Assembly: GCF_036227125.1 (NCBI RefSeq)
Contig: NZ_CP109435.1
Coordinates: 868,001 to 932,000, forward strand
Source: Streptomyces sp. NBC_01485
GTDB taxonomy: Bacteria > Actinomycetota > Actinomycetes > Streptomycetales > Streptomycetaceae
Reading direction: 5' to 3'
Length of the DNA stretch: 64,000 bases
Made by a program: the position numbers and the translations under genes. The first letter of the stretch is position 1. The number at the start of each line of letters is the position of its first letter. Shown here piece by piece: positions 47,447 through 56,428 of the stretch. The notes under the pieces were generated by a model. The model was not told the origin of the DNA, did no database searches, and saw only the letters and a list, made by a program, of their open reading frames with translations.

Positions 47447-48403
47447 TCACGTGCTTCGGCGGCGGCGCAGCCGGCTCAGCAGGCCACGTGTCGGCCGACC
47501 CGGCTCGTCGCGCCCGTCAGGCGTGTCCGGTCGCGGCGCCGGGTGTGTGGGGGCCGGTTCCGGCAGGGAACTCGATGCGCCCGGGTTCGGCGGAACAGGT
47601 GTCGACCGGAACGGTTTCGGCGAGGGGCGCGGCGCGGGCTGGTCGGCACGGGCTTCTTCCAGGGTGCGTTCCAGGTCGGACCTCAGCCAGGCGATCTCGT
47701 CGGGGTCGTCCGCCGTCATGATCTTCTCGGCGAGGTGCGCACCCGGCGTGCCCGGGGTGCCGTGGGCCGGGGGTCCGGGGCGGAACCGGTTCAGGTGGGC
47801 GCGTTCGTAGGGGTCCTTGACGATCTCCGCGACCTGGAGCGGGTCGAGGAACCCGGCCAGGACTCCGGCGTGCTGCCAGGGGCCGTCGGCCTGGCGGAGC
47901 AGGAAGCCCAGGTGGCGTCCCCGCCAGTTCCGGGCCCGCAGGTCGACGCCTGCGGCCAGTTGACTCCGCAACGTCTCGGGTGTCCGGCCGGTGAGCAGGA
48001 ACGAGTTGGTCTTGTCGGCGGCGAACTGCCGCAGTTCGTCGGCGAGATACATCCAGACGACGGCCCGGTACCGGTTGAGATAGAACCTGACGGGCACCAC
48101 CAGTCCCACCCGTGCGAGGCGGGTGAACCGGGTGGGTGGCACCTCCAGGATGGCGGCTCCGTCGCCGGTGCCCACGGCCAGCACGCTCTCGCGCAGTGCC
48201 TCGGGGAAGCCGGGTTCCGAGCGCAGACGGTCGATCTCCGTGCGGGGCACCCGACGGCCCCCTCCTCCTTCGTCAGGCGTGGTCCTGATGCGCCCGAGGT
48301 GCACGGCGAGGTCGAACTCGGCTCGCTTCAGATCCAGTTCCCGCGCCGCCCGACTCGGCGTGCAGGAGACGGAGTGTGGTTGCGTGACGGTGTTGTCGGA
48401 CAT
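47447..48403 (-). CDS. Hypothetical protein, DUF6397-like
   Basis: 318 aa, soluble. An N-terminal helix-turn-helix-like part is seen (CTPSRAARELDLKRAEFDLA and VHLGRIRTTPDEGGGGRRVP), then PTRFTRLARVGLVVPVRFYL and DPLQVAEIVKDPYERAHLNR. The tail is Pro/Arg-rich and disordered. I associate it with Streptomyces DUF6397 proteins but did not search. It may bind DNA. Convergent with the thioesterase gene. Confidence 0.75.
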   Translation of the reverse strand: MSDNTVTQPHSVSCTPSRAARELDLKRAEFDLAVHLGRIRTTPDEGGGGRRVPRTEIDRLRSEPGFPEALRESVLAVGTGDGAAILEVPPTRFTRLARVGLVVPVRFYLNRYRAVVWMYLADELRQFAADKTNSFLLTGRTPETLRSQLAAGVDLRARNWRGRHLGFLLRQADGPWQHAGVLAGFLDPLQVAEIVKDPYERAHLNRFRPGPPAHGTPGTPGAHLAEKIMTADDPDEIAWLRSDLERTLEEARADQPAPRPSPKPFRSTPVPPNPGASSSLPEPAPTHPAPRPDTPDGRDEPGRPTRGLLSRLRRRRST

Positions 48404-48542
48404 GGCAGATCTCCCCCGTGGAGTGAAGTGGACTGAAGCGGGCCCGCGCTGTCCGCGGTGGCCTCGGAAAAAACCGTAGCCGGAATCGCCGATCTCGTGG
48501 CGAGCCTGTGGATAACTCCACGGAGGAGAACAAAAATGCAGG

Positions 48543-48956
48543 TCAGAGGTCTGTCAGTGGGGTGCGTTCGGGCTGTCGGGCGTCCACGGTGAGGTGTTCA
48601 CCGACCCGGTTGACGAGCAGGGTCATCTCGTAGGCGATCTGGCCCATGTCGGCCTCCGCCGCGCTGAGCACGCACAGGCAACTGCTGGTGCCCGCGGCGG
48701 TGACGAACAGCACCGCGTCGTCGAACTCGATCATCGTCTGGCGGACTCGGCCCGCGCTGAAGTGGCGTCCTGATCCCTTGGCCAGGCTGTGCACTCCGGA
48801 CGAGACGGCGGCGAGGTGCTCCGCGTCCTCCCGGCGCAGTCCCGTGCTCGCGCCCGCCACCAGCCCGTCGTTGGACAGGACGAGCGCGTGCCGCACATGG
48901 TCGACGCGCTCGGTCAGATCGTCCAACAGCCAGCCCAGATCCTGGTCCTGCGCCAT
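48543..48956 (-). CDS. Orphan Roadblock/LC7 domain protein (CvnB-like)
   Basis: 137 aa, clearly paralogous to the conservon CvnB located 2.2 kb away: LGWLLDDLTERVDHVRHALV, LSNDGLVAGASTGL and REDAEHLAAVSSGVHSLAKG match it nearly residue for residue. Roadblock proteins act as GAP-like or scaffold partners of small GTPases. No CvnA, C or D sits beside it. ATG 48954-48956 has GGGGAGTGGGAC upstream; two 13-bp direct repeats lie just above that. Confidence 0.93.
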   Translation of the reverse strand: MAQDQDLGWLLDDLTERVDHVRHALVLSNDGLVAGASTGLRREDAEHLAAVSSGVHSLAKGSGRHFSAGRVRQTMIEFDDAVLFVTAAGTSSCLCVLSAAEADMGQIAYEMTLLVNRVGEHLTVDARQPERTPLTDL

Positions 48957-48967
48957 GTCCCACTCCC

Positions 48968-48994
48968 CGTGTGACGTTCCTCGTGTGACGTTCC
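48968..48994. repeat. Two 13-bp direct repeats upstream of orphan Roadblock gene
   Basis: CGTGTGACGTTCC occurs at 48968-48980 and 48982-48994, within the leader 12 bp above the start codon. Possible regulator site or a slippage product. Confidence 0.6.
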
Positions 48995-49075
48995 CCGTGC
49001 GAATCTCCGCCTCGCCGGAGAACCTGTCCGCCACCCTTCCCCAGGACCGACCGCCGGAGCAAGGAGGATGGCGGC

Positions 49076-49504
49076 ATGGCACAGAAGATGACCGATGAGG
49101 AATGGCGGGCGTTCGTCATGTACGGAACCCGCACCGGAAAACTGTCGACCGTGCGGGCCGACGGAAGTCCGCACGTGGCACCGATCTGGTTCCTGCTCGA
49201 CGGGGACGACGTGGTGTTCAACACCGGCAAGGACACGGTGAAGGGGCGAAATCTGGCGCGGGACGGCCGGATCGCCCTGTGCGTGGACGACGACCGGCCG
49301 CCGTTCGACTACGTGGTGTTGCAGGGCCGGGCCCGGATCTCGGAGGACCTCGACGAGGTCCGGCACTGGGCTGCTCGGATCGCGGCCCGGTACATGGGTG
49401 AGCAGCGTGCCGAGGAGTTCGGCGCCCGCAACGGGGTTCCGGGGGAACTGCTCGTCCGCGTCGGGATCGACAAGGTCCTGGCGCAACGGGACATCGCCAA
49501 CTGA
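49076..49504 (+). CDS. PPOX-class F420-dependent oxidoreductase
   Basis: 142 aa split-barrel flavin/F420 protein. LSTVRADGSPHVAPIWFLLD, DDVVFNTGKDTVKGRNLARD and RIALCVDDDRPPFDYVVLQG are typical of actinobacterial F420-binding PPOX proteins. Substrate unknown. ATG 49076 has AAGGAGG upstream. Convergent with the conservon and divergent from the orphan Roadblock gene. Confidence 0.93.
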   Translation: MAQKMTDEEWRAFVMYGTRTGKLSTVRADGSPHVAPIWFLLDGDDVVFNTGKDTVKGRNLARDGRIALCVDDDRPPFDYVVLQGRARISEDLDEVRHWAARIAARYMGEQRAEEFGARNGVPGELLVRVGIDKVLAQRDIAN

Positions 49505-49525
49505 CCTGGGCCTACGGCGGCGCGG

Positions 49526-50131
49526 TCAGCCCACGGAGTCGAGCAGCCGGGCGGTGTGCATCCGCCCGGCATACTCGACCAGCCGGATCAGCACCTCCTT
49601 CCCCGAGTCGCGGTCACGGGCGTCGCACAGGACGACGGGGGTGCCCGGGTCGAGGTCGAGGGCGCGCGAGACGTCCTGGGCGCCGTATGTCCGCGTGCCC
49701 GTGAAGCAGTTGACGGCCACCACGAACGGGATGTGCCGGTGCTCGAAGTAGTCGACGGCGGGAAAGCAGTCCTCCAGGCGCCGGGTGTCGGCCAGGACCA
49801 CCGCGCCGAGAGCCCCCTGCGACAGTTCGTCCCACAGGAACCAGAAGCGGTCCTGGCCCGGCGTCCCGAACAGGTAGAGGGAGAGGCCGGAACGGATGGT
49901 GATCCGGCCGAAGTCCATGGCGACGGTCGTCGTGACCTTCTGGTCCACGCCGTCGGTGTCGTCCACCAACTGGCCGGCTTCGCTCAGCAGTTCCTCGGTG
50001 CGCAGCGGCTTGATCTCGCTGACCGCGCCCACCATCGTGGTCTTGCCCACGCCGAACCCGCCGGCGACCAGAATCTTCAACGCCAGCGGGGCCGTCTCGC
50101 CGTCCGTGGCGTCGGAGTGCTCGGAGACCAT
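49526..50131 (-). CDS. cvnD: Conservon small GTPase CvnD
   Basis: 201 aa. P-loop VAGGFGVGKTTMVGAV, the switch TTTVAMDFGRI and GTPGQDRF define a bacterial Ras-like GTPase of the MglA/CvnD kind. It would cycle GTP in a complex with CvnA-C at the membrane. Here it is separated from cvnC by 144 bp with a stem-loop, whereas conservon cvnC and cvnD usually overlap or nearly touch. Confidence 0.95.
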   Translation of the reverse strand: MVSEHSDATDGETAPLALKILVAGGFGVGKTTMVGAVSEIKPLRTEELLSEAGQLVDDTDGVDQKVTTTVAMDFGRITIRSGLSLYLFGTPGQDRFWFLWDELSQGALGAVVLADTRRLEDCFPAVDYFEHRHIPFVVAVNCFTGTRTYGAQDVSRALDLDPGTPVVLCDARDRDSGKEVLIRLVEYAGRMHTARLLDSVG

Positions 50132-50165
50132 GGATCACTTCTCTCGGGAGAGTTACGGGAGCGTA

Positions 50166-50190
50166 CGGCTTCGGCATGTGCGCGAAGCCG
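50166..50190 (-). other. Stem-loop in cvnC-cvnD gap
   Basis: CGGCTTCG pairs with CGAAGCCG across a 9-nt loop within the 144-bp spacer. It could attenuate or process the conservon transcript before cvnD. Confidence 0.4.
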
Positions 50191-50275
50191 GCAACATGAC
50201 AACGGGGGCCGTCTTCCGCCGGATTCGACCGATTTCAGCCGGGTTCGATCACGATCTGACCGATGGAGCGTTCGT

Positions 50276-50698
50276 CTACAGCGCTCGCAGCCCCTCGATC
50301 ACCTCGCGCAGAATCCGTTCGTCGGGCAACTGCGCGGGCGGGACCGGACGGCTTACGGTGACGCAGCCGAGTTCCAGCAGGTCGCCGAGGAGCACCCTGA
50401 CGACGCCCACGGGAAGGTCCGCGCCCGCCGCGAGTTCGGCGACGGACTGGGTCTCGGTACGGCAGAGATCGATGAGGGTGCGGTGTTCCGGTCCGAGCGC
50501 CATGCCGTCCGTGCCGGGCGCACCCGGGTCCAGGGTGACCAGGGCGATCAGGTCGAAGCGCACTCCGGTGGGGCCCGGCCTCGTGCGTCCGCCCGTCATG
50601 GCGTAGGGGCGGACGAGCGGGCCGGCCTCGTTGTCGTACCACTGGCTGCCGAGCCCGCGCGGGGCGCCGGTTCTGTCCTCGATCATGTCCTCGGTCAT
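50276..50698 (-). CDS. cvnC: Conservon DUF742 protein CvnC
   Basis: 140 aa DUF742 protein: PLVRPYAMTGGRTRPGPTGV, ALVTLDPG, TLIDLCRTETQSVAELAAGA and ADLPVGVVRVLLGDLLE with an HTH-like helix pair. Members scaffold the Cvn complex and may bind DNA. ATG 50698 with GAGGAG upstream. Lies 21 bp after cvnB. Confidence 0.95.
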   Translation of the reverse strand: MTEDMIEDRTGAPRGLGSQWYDNEAGPLVRPYAMTGGRTRPGPTGVRFDLIALVTLDPGAPGTDGMALGPEHRTLIDLCRTETQSVAELAAGADLPVGVVRVLLGDLLELGCVTVSRPVPPAQLPDERILREVIEGLRAL

Positions 50699-50719
50699 CT
50701 GCGCGGGTCGCTCCTCGGC

Positions 50720-51157
50720 TCATCCGGCGGTGGGCGGCCGCGCGGCGAGGCGGGTCGGCGTGTAGAGGTGCTCGCCGACCCGCTTGACCAGCCGCGCCAT
50801 CTCGTAGGCGACCAGGCCGATGTCGGCGGTCACGGCGGTGAGGACGGCCAGGCAGGAGCCGTCGCCCGCGGCGGCCACGAACAGGAAGCCGTCGTCCATC
50901 TCCACCATGGTCTGGCGCACACCGCCGGCGCCGAAGTGCCTGCCGGCGCCCTTGGCGAGGCTGTGGAAGCCGGAGGCGACGGCGGCGAGGTGCTCGGCGT
51001 CCTCACGCCTGAGGTCGCTCGAGGCGCCGACGGCGAGGCCGTCGTTGGACAGCACCACGGCGTGCCGTACCTCGCTCACGCGCATCACCAAGTCGTCCAG
51101 CAGCCAGTCGAGTTCGCCGGACCGCTGGGCCGACCTCGTGCTCGGGTCCTGGATCAT
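50720..51157 (-). CDS. cvnB: Conservon Roadblock/LC7 protein CvnB
   Basis: 145 aa. ELDWLLDDLVMRVSEVRHAV, LSNDGLAVGASSDLRREDAE and VTADIGLVAYEMARLVKRVG are characteristic. Likely the GAP-like partner of CvnD. Its ATG overlaps the cvnA stop (ATGA). Close paralogue of the orphan gene at 48543-48956. Confidence 0.96.
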   Translation of the reverse strand: MIQDPSTRSAQRSGELDWLLDDLVMRVSEVRHAVVLSNDGLAVGASSDLRREDAEHLAAVASGFHSLAKGAGRHFGAGGVRQTMVEMDDGFLFVAAAGDGSCLAVLTAVTADIGLVAYEMARLVKRVGEHLYTPTRLAARPPTAG

Positions 51158-53739
51158 GCGGGGTCTCCTTCACTGCTGTCGCTGCCCGGTGGATCCGGGG
51201 CGGCTGCGCGGCCGGGTTCCCTGCCGCCGCCTCGGGTCCAGCCAGCCCGGTACGCGGCCATCCGGTCCCGTACGACTTCGGGGGTACGTCCTTCGTCGCC
51301 GCGCGGACCGGGTGCCCGGGCCGGTTCTTCCTGGAGCGGGCGGCGCAGTTGCGGGGCGAGACTGGCCTGCCGCACCCGGCGCGGGAGGCCGTCCGAGCCT
51401 TCGGAGTCGTCCGGGAGGCGGTGCAGGCGCAAGGTGGTGACTCCGGGAGGCGGGGGGTCGGCTGCCGCCGGTTCGGCGGCGGCCCGTACGGGGGCCACCA
51501 GCGCGGGGCGGGCGGCGGGCGCGGGGACGGCTTCCTGCTGCCGGTCGGGGGCCGGGCGTTCGGGCCGGTCGGGGCGGTTTGGGCGGTCGGAGGCATGCCG
51601 GTCGGCTGCTGCCACGCGCGCGTACTCGCGTTCCGCGGACTGCTGCGCCTGAGCCTGTGCCTGAGCCACCTCGCGGGCGGAACGTTCCGGCTTGCCGCTG
51701 TGCAGGAGGGGCGTCGGCAGCAGGACGACCGCCGTGGTGCCGCCGTAGGGCGAGGTCCGCAGGTGCACCTTGATGCCGTGCCGGGCGGCGAGCCTGCTGA
51801 CCACGAACAGACCGAGCCGGTCGCTGTCGAAGAGGTCGAGCGCCTCGGACTGCGCGATGCGCCGGTTGGCCTCGGTGAGGGTCTCCTTGCCCATGCCGAG
51901 GCCCCGGTCCTCGACCTCGACGGCGTATCCGTTGCCGACGGGTTCGCCGGTGACGCGCACACGCGTGTGCGGGGGCGAGAACTGGGCGGCGTTCTCGACG
52001 AGTTCGGCCAGCAGGTGGGTGAGGTCGGCGACGGCGGTGCCGATGACGCCCGCTTCCGGGAGCTGACGTACCTCCACGCGCGCGTAGTCCTCGACTTCGG
52101 AGACGGCCGCGCGGACCACGTTGGTGAGGGACACCGGCATGCGCCAGGCCCGGCCCGGCGCCGCCCCGGAGAGGATGATCAGGCTCTCCGCGTGGCGCCG
52201 CATACGGGTGGTGAGGTGGTCGAGCCGGAAGAGGTCGCTCAGCTCGTTCGGGTCGTCGGAGCGGCGCTCCATGCTGTCCAGGAGGCTCAACTGACGGTGT
52301 ACGAGGACCTGGCTGCGGCGCGCGAGGTTGACGAACACCCCGGAGATGCCGCTGGCGAGTTCGGCGCGCTCCACGGCGGCGCGCAGCGCGGCGCGGTGCA
52401 CGGTGCCCAGCGCCTCGGCGACCTGGCCGGTCTCGTCCTCGGCGGGAGGTCCGGGCGGGGCCTCCGCGCGGACGTCGATCTCCTCCCCGGCGCGCAGCTT
52501 CCGCATGGCGTCCGGGAGGCTGCGCCGGGCGATCTCCAGGGCGCTGTTGCGCAGGCTGACCAACTCGATGACGAGTCCGCGGCCGATGCGCACGGAGATG
52601 ACGAGCGAGGCGACGACGGCGGCGAGGCCCAGCAGGACCGCGGCGCCGGCCGCGGTGAGCAGACCGCGGGTGAACGGGTCGGCGCGGTCGGCGACACCGC
52701 GTCCGGCGTCCGCCTCGATGGTCCGCATCGCGTTCTGCACGCGCGCGTGGGCCTTGTCCCAGGTGCCGGCCGAAGCAGCGGCGATCGCCTTCGCGCCGGG
52801 CCCGTCGGCCAGCACCCTGTCCTCCGCGGCGACCAGGGCGGCGTAGGCGCTGCCGGCGGCGAGGCGCTGCCAGGCGGTGCGTTCGGGGCCGCGCAGGTCC
52901 GCGACGGCCGATTCCGTCAGGGTGCGGCGCGTGGCGACGGCGCCGGTGAACCGGCGCAGTCGCTCTGCGTCGAGTCCCCCGGCCTGGCGCGCGCCGGCGA
53001 GCACGACGTCCTCCTGGGACAGGGCCTCTCCCGCGCGGGAGAACTCGAGCAGCACGCGCGCGTCGGAGCCGAGTTCGGCGTCCTGGATGCCGGAGAGGGC
53101 GCCGCCGACCGAGAAGGCCGCGGAGATCGTGCTCGTGTACCGGCCGTAGGCGTCCTCCCAGCCGGTCTTGCCGTCGAGCACTGCGGTCCGCAGCGAGGTG
53201 AGTCCCTCGGCCCCGGAGACGAAGGTCTCGAGCCGCTGGGCCACTCCTGTGGGCAGTTCCTGGCCGTCGGCGACGGTGCTGTGGTCGCCGAGCCGCAGCT
53301 TGGCCACCGCGAGGTCCGTGCGTTCCGCGAGCTCCTTCAGGTCACCGTCCTGCCCGGGGGCGGGGGCGGTCGCGTACCGTACGGCGGCCGCCCGTTCGGT
53401 CTGCAGGGCGGCCACCGCGGCTGCGACGGGGGCGCGGACCTGGGAGTCCACGCGCTGCAACTGGCGCAGTCCGGAGACGTCCTGGGCGGTGCTGACGGTG
53501 GCGTACGCCCACAGCGCCAGCAGGGAGACGACCGGCACCATCAGCAGGCAGACGATCTTGGCGCGCACGGTGCGCGGCCGGATGCGCCAGCCTTCCGCGC
53601 GCGGGGGTATCGCGTCCGCCGGTCTGTCCGTGTGTTCGTCCGGCCCTTCGTCGGCCGGGGGTCCGGCGTGGGCGCGTCGCCCGCGCGCGGGGGGCGGCGC
53701 GTCGGCGCCTGCCGTGGGGGTCCTACGGGGTGTACGCAT
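51154..53739 (-). CDS. cvnA: Conservon sensor histidine kinase-like protein CvnA
   Basis: 861 aa. A disordered N-terminal tail (to about 55), a first membrane helix (IVCLLMVPVVSLLALWAYAT), a nitrate-sensor-like extracellular helical domain (about 80-355), a second helix (about 365-395), HAMP-like linker and a histidine-kinase-type ATPase. The ATPase has LLAELVENAAQFSPPHTRVR (N box) and VEDRGLGMGKETL (G1 box). A long Pro/Arg/Ala-rich tail follows. ATG 53739 has GAGGAGGCC upstream. Preceded by a MHYT sensor gene in the same direction. Confidence 0.95.
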   Translation of the reverse strand: MRTPRRTPTAGADAPPPARGRRAHAGPPADEGPDEHTDRPADAIPPRAEGWRIRPRTVRAKIVCLLMVPVVSLLALWAYATVSTAQDVSGLRQLQRVDSQVRAPVAAAVAALQTERAAAVRYATAPAPGQDGDLKELAERTDLAVAKLRLGDHSTVADGQELPTGVAQRLETFVSGAEGLTSLRTAVLDGKTGWEDAYGRYTSTISAAFSVGGALSGIQDAELGSDARVLLEFSRAGEALSQEDVVLAGARQAGGLDAERLRRFTGAVATRRTLTESAVADLRGPERTAWQRLAAGSAYAALVAAEDRVLADGPGAKAIAAASAGTWDKAHARVQNAMRTIEADAGRGVADRADPFTRGLLTAAGAAVLLGLAAVVASLVISVRIGRGLVIELVSLRNSALEIARRSLPDAMRKLRAGEEIDVRAEAPPGPPAEDETGQVAEALGTVHRAALRAAVERAELASGISGVFVNLARRSQVLVHRQLSLLDSMERRSDDPNELSDLFRLDHLTTRMRRHAESLIILSGAAPGRAWRMPVSLTNVVRAAVSEVEDYARVEVRQLPEAGVIGTAVADLTHLLAELVENAAQFSPPHTRVRVTGEPVGNGYAVEVEDRGLGMGKETLTEANRRIAQSEALDLFDSDRLGLFVVSRLAARHGIKVHLRTSPYGGTTAVVLLPTPLLHSGKPERSAREVAQAQAQAQQSAEREYARVAAADRHASDRPNRPDRPERPAPDRQQEAVPAPAARPALVAPVRAAAEPAAADPPPPGVTTLRLHRLPDDSEGSDGLPRRVRQASLAPQLRRPLQEEPARAPGPRGDEGRTPEVVRDRMAAYRAGWTRGGGREPGRAAAPDPPGSDSSEGDPA

Positions 53740-53787
53740 GGCCTCCTCGCTCGGAAGCAGGTCGGGGCGTGCCGTGTGCCGGTCGCG

Positions 53788-54582
53788 TCAGACGGTCCGG
53801 GTCTGCTGTCGGCCTACGAGGTTCTCCACCGGTTGTTGTGCCGAGGCGGAGGCCGCGCGCTCCCCCGTGGTGGGTGACAGCGCTACGAAGGCCGAGGTCA
53901 GGAAGAGGTAGGACCCGAGGCCGACGGCGAGGGGGAAGATGAACTGCATCGCCGTGGCCCCGGGCAGTGCCTCCCCGGAGGGCGTGACGTGGACGCTCAC
54001 CGCGAACATCGCGGTGTAGTGCATGCTGCTCACCGCCGCGCCCATGACGAGGGAGGCGACGGCGACCGCGATCGGCGACTTGATGTTGAGTCCCGCCCAG
54101 AGGGCCGCGGTGGCCGCGACGACGGCGATCAGGACGGAGACGCCGACGCGCACCGGGTCGTAGGTCACGTCGCCGTGCAGCCGGACCGCGGCCATGCCCA
54201 GGTAGTGCATGCTCGCCACACCCAGGCCGGTGGTGAGCCCACCGATCAGCAACGCGCGCGTGCGGTCGCGGCTGTAGCCGACGGCGAAGACGCCGGCGCA
54301 GACGACGACCATGGCAACGAGGAGGCTGAACACGGTCAGCGGAACGTCGTAGCGGATGTCGGTGCCGCTGACGCCGAAGCCGAGCATGGCCACGAAGTGC
54401 ATGGTCCAGATGCCGGTGCCGATCGCCGACGCCGCGGTGATCAGCCAGTTGCGGCGCGAGCGTCCGGTGGCGCCGAGGGCACGCACGGTGCAGCGCAGCC
54501 CGAGGGCGGCGCCGATGCAGGCCATCACGTACGACAGCACGGGGGTCAGCCAGCCGAAGGCGGCGTGGTCCAGGTGTCCCAT
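53788..54582 (-). CDS. MHYT-domain membrane sensor
   Basis: 264 aa with seven predicted membrane helices and three MHYT-type motifs: WTMHFVAMLGFG, VASMHYLGMAAV and SSMHYTAMFAVS. MHYT domains are proposed to sense O2, CO or NO through bound copper. No output domain is attached. It ends 48 bp before cvnA on the same strand, so it may feed the conservon. Start ATG 54580-54582 or GTG two codons earlier. Confidence 0.93.
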   Translation of the reverse strand: MGHLDHAAFGWLTPVLSYVMACIGAALGLRCTVRALGATGRSRRNWLITAASAIGTGIWTMHFVAMLGFGVSGTDIRYDVPLTVFSLLVAMVVVCAGVFAVGYSRDRTRALLIGGLTTGLGVASMHYLGMAAVRLHGDVTYDPVRVGVSVLIAVVAATAALWAGLNIKSPIAVAVASLVMGAAVSSMHYTAMFAVSVHVTPSGEALPGATAMQFIFPLAVGLGSYLFLTSAFVALSPTTGERAASASAQQPVENLVGRQQTRTV

Positions 54583-54725
54583 GGCCACGGGACGCTAGCC
54601 GGGGCACGGGAGCACAAAGGGGGCGCATTTCGAAAGGTGTTGGAATATGACGCGGAAGTGCGCCGGATCGATCGGGTCACGCTCGAACATGTGCACCGAG
54701 GCGTCGTCCATGTCAGTGAGGGATC

Positions 54726-55334
54726 ATGCGGAACATGAGCGACGACCACACACACGTTCAGGAGTTCTTCACCGCCCGCGCCGCGGACTGGGACCGCAAG
54801 TTCCCCGACGACGGTCCCGCCTACGCGGCCGCGGTCGGCGAACTCGGTCTGCGCGAGGGGAACCACGTGCTGGACGCGGGCTGCGGCACCGGGCGGGCCC
54901 TGACGCCGCTGCGTGCGGCCGTGGGGCCCTCGGGAGTGGTCGTCGGGGCCGATCTGACCCCGGCCATGCTGGAGGCCGCCGTACGGGCCGGACGCGACCG
55001 CGACGGGCGACTGCTGCTCGCCGACGTCGCCGCGCTCCCCCTGCGCTCCGAGTCCCTGGACGCCGTGTTCGGAGCGGGCCTCATCGCCCACCTGCCCCGT
55101 CCGCAGGAGAACCTGCGGGAGTTGGCACGGGTGGTGCGCCCCGGCGGCACGCTGGCGCTGTTCCACCCGATCGGCAGGGCGGCGCTCGCGGCCCGGCAGG
55201 GCCGGCAGATCACCCCGGAGGACCTGCGCGCGGAGCCCAACCTCCGCCCGCTGCTGACCGGTTCGGGGTGGCGCATGACGTCGTACGTCGACGAGGACGA
55301 CCGTTTCCTGGCCCTGGCCGTCCGCGAGGCCTGA
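54726..55334 (+). CDS. Class I SAM-dependent methyltransferase
   Basis: 202 aa. SAM-binding motif I VLDAGCGTGRALTPL, motif II GADLTPAMLEAA, LLADVAALPLRSESLDAVFG and RVVRPGGTLALFHP define a methyltransferase_11-type enzyme. Substrate unknown. The start at 54726 has GTGAGGGATC upstream; MSDDHTH at 54735 is an alternative. Divergent from the MHYT gene with a 143-bp promoter region. Confidence 0.92.
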   Translation: MRNMSDDHTHVQEFFTARAADWDRKFPDDGPAYAAAVGELGLREGNHVLDAGCGTGRALTPLRAAVGPSGVVVGADLTPAMLEAAVRAGRDRDGRLLLADVAALPLRSESLDAVFGAGLIAHLPRPQENLRELARVVRPGGTLALFHPIGRAALAARQGRQITPEDLRAEPNLRPLLTGSGWRMTSYVDEDDRFLALAVREA

Positions 55335-55433
55335 GGGCTCACACGCCTCTGGCGACCGCCTGCGGTGCGGTGCAGGGGGCGGGTCGGGGCCATGTCCCGG
55401 GCCGAGCCCAGTTGGCTGCGCGACACGCTCGGC

Positions 55434-56330
55434 TCACTGGGTGGCTGATCCGTCCGCGTGCCGTACGGGGCAGCCGCCTGCGCCGGGCACGGGGCGGGTG
55501 CCCAGGTCGCCCAGCAGGAAGCCGTTCGGGTAGCCCTTGATCTCCCAGTTCTGTCGCGCGTAGTGGGGTGCGCGGCGCGGCGGCAGCAGCCGCACCGCGC
55601 GTCCACGCGCGCGTACCCCTCCGCGTACCAGGGCGCGGGTGACGGGGCCCGGAGCGGCGTAGCGGAAGGCCTTCAGGAGCGGTTCGTCGAGGAGGGCGAG
55701 CGTGACGCGGCGCAGGACGGGGGCCAGCGGCCTCGGATACCAGGAGGCCATCAGGGTGAGCGTGGCGTCCGAGACCCTTCGCGCACCCTCGTCCCATGCG
55801 AAGTGGGCTTCTTCGTAGGCGTCGAGGCAGGCCTCGAACTCCTCGTAGGTCTCGGGGATGTCCTTGATGCCCATGCGGTGCCCCAGGGTTCGGTAGTGCA
55901 CCGTGCAGGCGACGATCTCGTGGCGGGACAGCCTGCGCCATCCGTAGGCGTCGATCCATCGCTTGGGCATCACGACGAACGTGCAGAGCACGTACCGCAT
56001 GTCGTCGTTGCTGATGTCGTAGCTGCGATGCATCTGGTTGATGCGACGGACGGCCGTACGCCCCTTCTCGCTGTCGAAGCCGTGCTCGACGACGGCGTCG
56101 AGCAGGAGGGAGGTGTCGTCGTAGCGCTTCTGGGAGCGATCGGTGAGTTCCGCCGTTTCCGCGAGCAGTCGCCCGATGCTCGGCACCGCGTAGGTGCGGT
56201 ACAGGGCCAGTTCCAGGGCGCGGGTGATGTCCCAGGGGAACTCGTAGGCCGCAGTGAGTCGGTAGATCTCGAACGCGTCCTCGTACGGGTCCATCCGCCG
56301 GATCTGTTCGAGCCGTTCGAAGCGCTGCAC
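55434..56330 (-). CDS. MpaB-like oxygenase (DUF2236 family)
   Basis: 298 aa. RFERLEQIRRMDPYEDAFEI, YRTYAVPSIGRLLAETAEL, RYDDTSLLLDAVVEHGFDSE, RRINQMHRSYDISNDDMRYV, and WRRLSRHEIVACTVHYRTLG resemble the DUF2236/MpaB family, whose members bind heme b. H-R residues in the HRSYDI segment and H near 148 are likely functional. GTG start at 56330 with GGGGGAGC upstream; a longer frame to 56522 was rejected because it runs over the divergent gene. Confidence 0.85.
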   Translation of the reverse strand: MQRFERLEQIRRMDPYEDAFEIYRLTAAYEFPWDITRALELALYRTYAVPSIGRLLAETAELTDRSQKRYDDTSLLLDAVVEHGFDSEKGRTAVRRINQMHRSYDISNDDMRYVLCTFVVMPKRWIDAYGWRRLSRHEIVACTVHYRTLGHRMGIKDIPETYEEFEACLDAYEEAHFAWDEGARRVSDATLTLMASWYPRPLAPVLRRVTLALLDEPLLKAFRYAAPGPVTRALVRGGVRARGRAVRLLPPRRAPHYARQNWEIKGYPNGFLLGDLGTRPVPGAGGCPVRHADGSATQ

Positions 56331-56358
56331 GGTTTCGCTCCCCCTCTGTCGCGGAAAC

Positions 56359-56375
56359 TCCAACTCTAGGTTGAA
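56359..56375. promoter_or_regulatory. Near-palindromic operator-like site in divergent promoter region
   Basis: TCCAAC-TCTAG-GTTGAA has 5 of 6 matching arm positions and a 5-bp spacer. It lies between the divergent MpaB-like and small hypothetical genes. The cognate regulator is unknown. Confidence 0.35.
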
Positions 56376-56428
56376 CAGCAGGAGACCCACGATCAGTTGG
56401 GGCAACCAGCAGGGGGAAGGCGGCCAGC

